A stretch of 24,058 nt of DNA, taken from Saccoglossus kowalevskii. Its lineage: Eukaryota > Hemichordata > Enteropneusta > Harrimaniidae. Under the pieces are notes generated by a model that did not search any database, was not told the origin of the DNA, and worked only from the letters and a program-made list of their open reading frames with translations. Location of the stretch: assembly GCF_000003605.2 (NCBI RefSeq), contig NW_003128226.1, positions 1-24,058 of the forward strand, in the 5' to 3' direction. Position numbers and translations under genes: made by a program. Positions 22,571 to 24,058 of the stretch are shown here, in pieces. Numbering within the stretch: position 1 is the stretch's first letter; every line of letters starts with the position of its first letter.

Positions 22571-23355
22571 CAACACTTCTGTAGAGCCTATATCACAACG
22601 CTGCTGTACAGCCTACATGTATATCACAACGCTTCTGTAGAGCCTATATCACAACATTGCTGTAGGCCTATATCACAATGCTGCTGTAGAGCCTATATAA
22701 CAATGCTTCTGTACAGCCTATATCACAACGCTTCTGTACAGCCTATATCACAGCGCTTCTGTAGAGCCTATATCACAACGCTTCTGTAGAGCTTATATCA
22801 CAACGCTGCTGTAGGGCCTATATCACAATGCTGCTGTAGACCTATATCACAACGCTGCAGTAGAGCCTATATCACAACGCTTCTGTAGAGCCTATATCAC
22901 AACGCTGCTGTACAGCCTATATGCCAACACTTCTGTAGGGCCTATATCACAATGCTTCTGTAGGGCCTATATCACAACGCTGCTGTAGATCCTATATCAC
23001 AACGCTTCTGTAGGCCTATATCACAATGCTGCTGTAGGCCTATATCACAATGCTGCTGTAGATCCTATATCACAATGGTTCTGTAGGGCCTATATCACAA
23101 CGCTGCTTTAGAGCCTATATCACAACGCTTCTGTAGGCCTATATCACAATGCTGCTGTAGGCCTATATCACAATGCTGCTGTAGAGCCTATATCACAACG
23201 CTTCTGTTGGGCCTATATCACAACGCTGCTGTAGAGCATATATCAAAACATTTCTGTAGACCTATATCACAACGCTGCTGTAGGCCTATATCACAATGCT
23301 GCTGTAGAGCCTATATCACAACGCTTCTGTAGAGCCTATATCACAACGCTTCTGT
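22571..23355. repeat. Zone D 0.78-kb block, copy 2
   Basis: This is the partner of 21100-21884. The 31-bp unit is at 22612, CTGCAGTAGAGCC at 22856, CCAACAC at 22924, ACAATGGTTC at 23072, GCTTTAG near 23105 and GCATATATCAAAAC at 23236. The stretch just before it (22396-22576) matches 20800-20980 instead, at an offset of 1596 bp, so the join is a composite of two source segments. Confidence 0.87.
22608..22638. repeat. 31-bp unit with a six-base insertion, second copy
   Basis: Its insertion is the same as in the unit at 21137-21167, exactly 1471 bp downstream. Reading through it produces the local residues LHVYHN in the chance open frame that starts at 22559. Confidence 0.85.
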
Positions 23356-23632
23356 CGGGCCTATATCACAATGCTGCTGTATAGCCTATATTACAACACA
23401 TCTGTAGGGCCGATATCACAACGCTTCTGTAGAGCCTATATCACAACACTTCTGAAGAGCCTATATTACAACACTGCTGTAGAGCCTATATCACAACGCT
23501 CCTGTAGGGTCTATATCACGACGCTGCTGTAGAGCCTATATCACAATGCTGCTGTAGAACCTATATCACAACGCTTCTGTAGAGCCTATATCACAACGCT
23601 TCTGTAGAGCCTATATCACAACGCTTCTGTAG

Positions 23633-24058
23633 AGCCTATATCACAATGCTTCTGTAGGCCTATATCACAATGCTGCTGTAGGCCTATATCACAATGCTGC
23701 TGTAGAGCCTATATCACAATGTTTCTGTAGGGCCTATAACACAACGCTGCTGTAGAGCCTATATCACAACGCTTCTGTAGGCCTATATCACAATGCTGCT
23801 GTAGGCCTATATCACAACGCTGCTGTAGAGCATATATCACAACACTTCTGTAGACCTATATCACAACGCTGCTGTAGGCTTATATCACAATGCTGCTGTA
23901 GAGCCTATATCACAACGCTTCTGTAGAGCCTATATCACAACGCTTCTGTAGAGCCTATATCACAACTCTTCTGAAGAGCCTATATTACAATGCTGCTGTA
24001 GAGCCTATATCACAACGCTCCTGTAGGGCATATATCACGACGCTGCTGTCGAGCCTTG
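23633..24058. repeat. Zone D end block, copy 2
   Basis: This copy of 19800-20225 at an offset of 3833 bp runs to the window edge. The final bases read GAGCCTTG, where the partner has GAGCCTAT, so the last two bases differ from both the partner and the consensus. Confidence 0.85.

Larger units (their letters stand above)
1..24058. repeat. Satellite/minisatellite array of a 24-25-bp unit filling the window
   Basis: The window is made end to end of head-to-tail copies of one short unit in one orientation. The unit has a 19-bp core, CTATATCACAACGCTGCTG, and a joint of usually six bases (TAGAGC, 25-bp unit) or five (TAGGC, 24-bp unit). Units of 22-23, 26 and 31 bp also occur. By length there are roughly 960-980 units; I did not count them exactly. 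GC content of the consensus is 12 of 25. Common core variants are AACGCT to AATGCT or AACACT, GCTGCTG to GCTTCTG, TATATCAC to TATATTAC, and CTATATC to CGAATATC or CGTATATC. Common joints are TAGAGC, TAGGC, TAGGAC, TAGGGC, TACAGC, AAGAGC, TTAAGC and TAGAC. No gene, RNA gene, transposon, poly-A tract or unique spacer interrupts the array. No function can be read from the sequence; arrays like this occur in heterochromatin, near centromeres or telomeres, or as large intergenic or intronic minisatellites. Confidence 0.98.
18165..24058. repeat. Zone D: alternating TAGGC and TAGAGC units with short-range block copies
   Basis: This zone has many pairs of 24-bp TAGGC units with AATGCTGCTG cores, CATATATCAC units followed by TAGAC joints, AACGCTCCTG units (20185, 20506, 21953, 23499 and 24018) and the rare TGTTGTGAC joint (near 19472, 20239 and 22007; TGTTGTGTC near 20561). 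It is built of short block copies at offsets of 321, 769, 1218, 1471, 1596 and 3833 bp. No gene is present. Confidence 0.68.

Noticed and set aside
22559-22789. 76-codon open frame
   Set aside because: It has a GTG start in a TAGTGC joint and reads through the 31-bp unit and TACAGC joints. It has the same repeat residues as the other frames and the same stop position.
1-24058. CRISPR array
   Set aside because: The repeat length is in range, but there are no spacers: units abut directly, and variation is by point change within units.
1-24058. TATA-box promoters at the repeated TATAT
   Set aside because: TATAT is part of nearly every unit and no gene lies downstream, so the match carries no information.
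1-24058. Pathogenic-type CTG trinucleotide expansion
   Set aside because: Each core has only two CTG triplets (three at 8022-8030); the array expands as 24-25-bp units, not as triplets.
1-24058. Centromeric satellite with a CENP-B box
   Set aside because: I saw no match to the TTCG...CGGG pattern in the unit on either strand, and the unit is much shorter than a typical nucleosome-length centromere monomer. A centromeric role cannot be excluded but is not supported.
1-24058. Telomeric repeat or subtelomere
   Set aside because: No TTAGGG-like or TTTAGGG-like tracts are present; TAGGGC joints are isolated variants of this unit.
1-24058. Secreted or antifreeze-like repetitive protein gene
   Set aside because: A coding repeat should have a unit length divisible by three and keep its frame. 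This unit is mainly 25 bp and meets a stop about every 75 bp in each plus-strand frame.

Overview
The whole 24,058-base window is one uninterrupted tandem array of a short repeat, a satellite or large minisatellite. I found no protein-coding gene, RNA gene, transposable element or unique spacer in it. The repeat unit is usually 25 bp: a 19-bp core, CTATATCACAACGCTGCTG, followed by a short variable joint, most often TAGAGC. A frequent 24-bp form has the joint TAGGC. By length the window holds roughly 960-980 head-to-tail units, all in the same orientation. No other sequence class enters at either edge, except that the last two bases break the pattern.

An array of this kind points to a eukaryote. 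The core holds one CpG (AACGCT), and across the array it is very often AATGCT or AACACT, the two products of deamination of methylated CpG. That suggests a genome with CpG methylation, such as a vertebrate or plant. I cannot name the species; a fish-like minisatellite is only a guess.

The array is not a random mix of units. Distinctive variant units recur in the same order at fixed distances, so large blocks were copied within the array. Four zones can be told apart. Zone A (about 1-4620) is mostly two copies of a 1.7-kb block about 2.4-2.5 kb apart, with joints such as TAGGAC and TTAAGC and variant units such as GCGAATATC. Zone B (about 4620-9110) has three related blocks, near 4.6-5.3, 6.96-7.6 and 8.2-8.8 kb. 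Zone C (about 9110-18165) is rich in TACAGC and AAGAGC joints and ATATTAC cores, and has blocks copied at offsets of 473, about 1472, about 1944, 2466 and about 3365 bp. Zone D (about 18165-24058) has copies at offsets of 321, 769, 1218, 1471, 1596 and 3833 bp, and shares a segment with the start of zone C about 9.4 kb away.

Four open reading frames of 65-94 codons can be read on the plus strand, but all are by-products of the repeat. A 25-bp unit shifts frame at every copy, so each frame meets the joint's TAG about once per 75 bp, and longer frames appear only where variant joints remove it. The interest lies in how the array evolved: whole-unit gains and losses, nested block duplication, CpG decay, and two palindromic joint variants. 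There is no gene system here that I can support.
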